A stretch of DNA of 13,686 nucleotides, taken from an uncultured Prevotellaceae bacterium. GTDB lineage: Bacteria; Bacteroidota; Bacteroidia; Bacteroidales; Bacteroidaceae. Of this stretch, positions 12,687 to 13,686 are shown piece after piece; the first letter of the stretch is position 1; each line of letters starts with the position of its first letter. The DNA lies in assembly GCA_946403615.1 (NCBI GenBank), contig CAMJAO010000029.1, positions 1-13,686 of the forward strand. The letters run 5' to 3'. Both the position numbers and the translations under genes were made by a program. The notes under the pieces are model-generated. The model was not told where the DNA came from, did not search any database, and saw nothing but the letters and a program-made list of their open reading frames with translations.

Positions 12687-13481
12687 TTAAACTGCCACTA
12701 CTCCTGCTATATGCGGCCACGGGTCGTAACCTTCCAGTGTGAAGTCTTCATAACGGAAGTCGAGCAGGTCTTTCACATCGGGGTTGATTATCATTCTTGG
12801 CAAGGGGCGCGGGGTGCGACTCAGTTGCAGTTTCACCTGTTCCAAGTGATTTAGATACACATGAGTGTCACCTGTTGTGTGAATAAATTCGCCGGCTTTC
12901 AATCCCGTCACTTGCGCCATCATCATTAGGAGTAGGGCATAAGAGGCGATATTGAATGGCACCCCGAGGAATGTGTCTGCCGAACGCTGATAGAGTTGCA
13001 GACTCAGACGGCCGTCGGCCACATAGAATTGGAACATCGTGTGGCAGGGTGGGAGGGCCATTTTCTCTACTTCAGCCACATTCCACGCACTCACTATCAT
13101 TCTTCTTGAGTCGGGGTGATTACGTATCAGGTCCACCACATTGGCTATCTGGTCGATGGTGCCGCCGTCATAGTCGGGCCATGAGCGCCATTGATGGCCA
13201 TAAACAGGACCCAATTCTCCGTTTTCGTCGGCCCATTCGTTCCATATTCTCACGCCGTGCTCTTGCAGGTAGCGCACATTCGTGTCGCCTTTCAAAAACC
13301 ACAGCAATTCATAAATAATGGATTTCAGGTGCAGCTTCTTCGTGGTAAGCAAAGGAAATCCCTCTTCCAGATTGAAACGCATCTGATGACCGAAAATACT
13401 GATGGTGCCGGTGCCGGTGCGATCGGTTTTCTTGGTCCCTTCCGTTGTGATGCGGCGTAGCAAATCTAAATATTGTTTCAT
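12687..13481 (-). CDS. thyA: Thymidylate synthase
   Basis: A 264-residue enzyme, the same length as E. coli ThyA and alignable to it without gaps by eye. It converts dUMP and methylenetetrahydrofolate to dTMP and dihydrofolate. It has RTGTGTISIFGHQMRF near 21-36, ELLWFLKGDTN near 58-68, the catalytic Cys146 in MALPPCHTMFQFYV, LYQRSADTFLGVPFNIASYALL with the conserved DxxLGxPFN block, and GDTHVY near 205. The frame is open for 16 more codons up to 13529, but those overlap the upstream gene, and the E. coli-type N-terminus MKQYLDLL begins at 13481. That ATG overlaps the stop of the preceding gene as ATGA. Confidence 0.95.
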   Translation of the reverse strand: MKQYLDLLRRITTEGTKKTDRTGTGTISIFGHQMRFNLEEGFPLLTTKKLHLKSIIYELLWFLKGDTNVRYLQEHGVRIWNEWADENGELGPVYGHQWRSWPDYDGGTIDQIANVVDLIRNHPDSRRMIVSAWNVAEVEKMALPPCHTMFQFYVADGRLSLQLYQRSADTFLGVPFNIASYALLLMMMAQVTGLKAGEFIHTTGDTHVYLNHLEQVKLQLSRTPRPLPRMIINPDVKDLLDFRYEDFTLEGYDPWPHIAGVVAV

Positions 13482-13686
13482 ATGATGATGTTTTGTTCTT
13501 GATGTGTCACTTGACTTCGTATGCGCCACGCTTTCGGGTATAGGTTGTTAGCGCGGTTGCCGATATTCTTCGCGCCCCCCAGTGCAAATCCATGGTAGCC
13601 GATGGTAACCATTCCACGCGGAGCGTCAGCGGGCAGGGCGACAGCCTCTCCTCTCAAATATGCGATGGCTGTGGCATAATCCACAT
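13478..13686 (-). CDS. rRNA cytosine-C5 methyltransferase (RsmF-like), C-terminal end
   Basis: Only the last 69 or so codons are inside the window; the 5' part lies beyond 13686. The visible part reads AIAYLRGEAVALPADAPRGMV, YHGFALGGAKNIGNRANNLYPKAWRIRS, which is the C-terminal domain of NOL1/NOP2/Sun-family RNA m5C methyltransferases such as RsmF (typical G-x-x-L-G-x-x-K-N then NNLYP). The catalytic cysteines and SAM site are outside. It overlaps thyA by four bases, so methyltransferase, thyA and folA form one probable operon. Confidence 0.85.
   Translation of the reverse strand, partial: VDYATAIAYLRGEAVALPADAPRGMVTIGYHGFALGGAKNIGNRANNLYPKAWRIRSQVTHQEQNIII

Noticed and set aside
13482..13529. 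Sixteen extra N-terminal codons on thyA
   Set aside because: They overlap the coding end of the methyltransferase gene; the 264-residue form aligns with E. coli ThyA from its first residue, and the ATGA overlap supports 13481.

Overview
The window reads as a chromosomal segment of a Bacteroidales bacterium, most likely Prevotella or a close relative. The strongest sign is the promoter type: nearly every transcription unit is preceded by a TTTG/TTG box 19-20 bases upstream of TAnnTTTG, the -33/-7 promoter of Bacteroidetes, and there are no clear Shine-Dalgarno sequences. Lipoprotein signals, an ExbB-ExbD-ExbD set, a GH5 enzyme with a short GIYLMNGKK-type C-terminal tail, and a tRNA gene without an encoded CCA fit this. 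I see no transposase, integrase, phage gene or CRISPR array; this looks like ordinary chromosome rather than an island.

Layout. Positions 1-206 hold the 3' end of a tRNA-Arg(ACG), its terminator and a second strong hairpin. A secreted GH5 glycanase (minus strand, 287-1657) is divergent from a two-gene unit, a small nucleoside 2-deoxyribosyltransferase-like protein overlapping a secreted alpha/beta hydrolase that seems to lack its catalytic His. Next come a lipoprotein with a formylglycine-generating-enzyme (FGE)-type domain, a membrane-anchored AraC-type regulator on the minus strand, and a second lipoprotein of unknown function. The promoters of these two lipoproteins share a 48-base block that runs into the -33 box, and the regulator gene lies between them. 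A secreted YARHG-domain protein (minus) is divergent from an LD-carboxypeptidase lipoprotein (peptidase S66).

From 8812 to 11374 runs an energy-transduction operon: exbB, a four-helix membrane protein, exbD, exbD. Two unrelated 7-base tandem repeat arrays sit in it, one at the promoter and one just before the first exbD. An Lrp/AsnC regulator follows. On the minus strand the window closes with the end of an rRNA m5C methyltransferase gene, thyA and folA (dTMP synthesis and folate recycling). folA converges on the lrp-type gene, and a perfect 22-bp hairpin covers both stop codons.

No clearly new defence or mobile system is visible. The points most worth checking are the shared promoter block around the AraC gene, the three-copy TTTGTCG arrangement on one promoter, the heptamer arrays in the exb operon, the extra membrane subunit in that operon, the His-less esterase, and the cysteine pair in the FGE-like lipoprotein.
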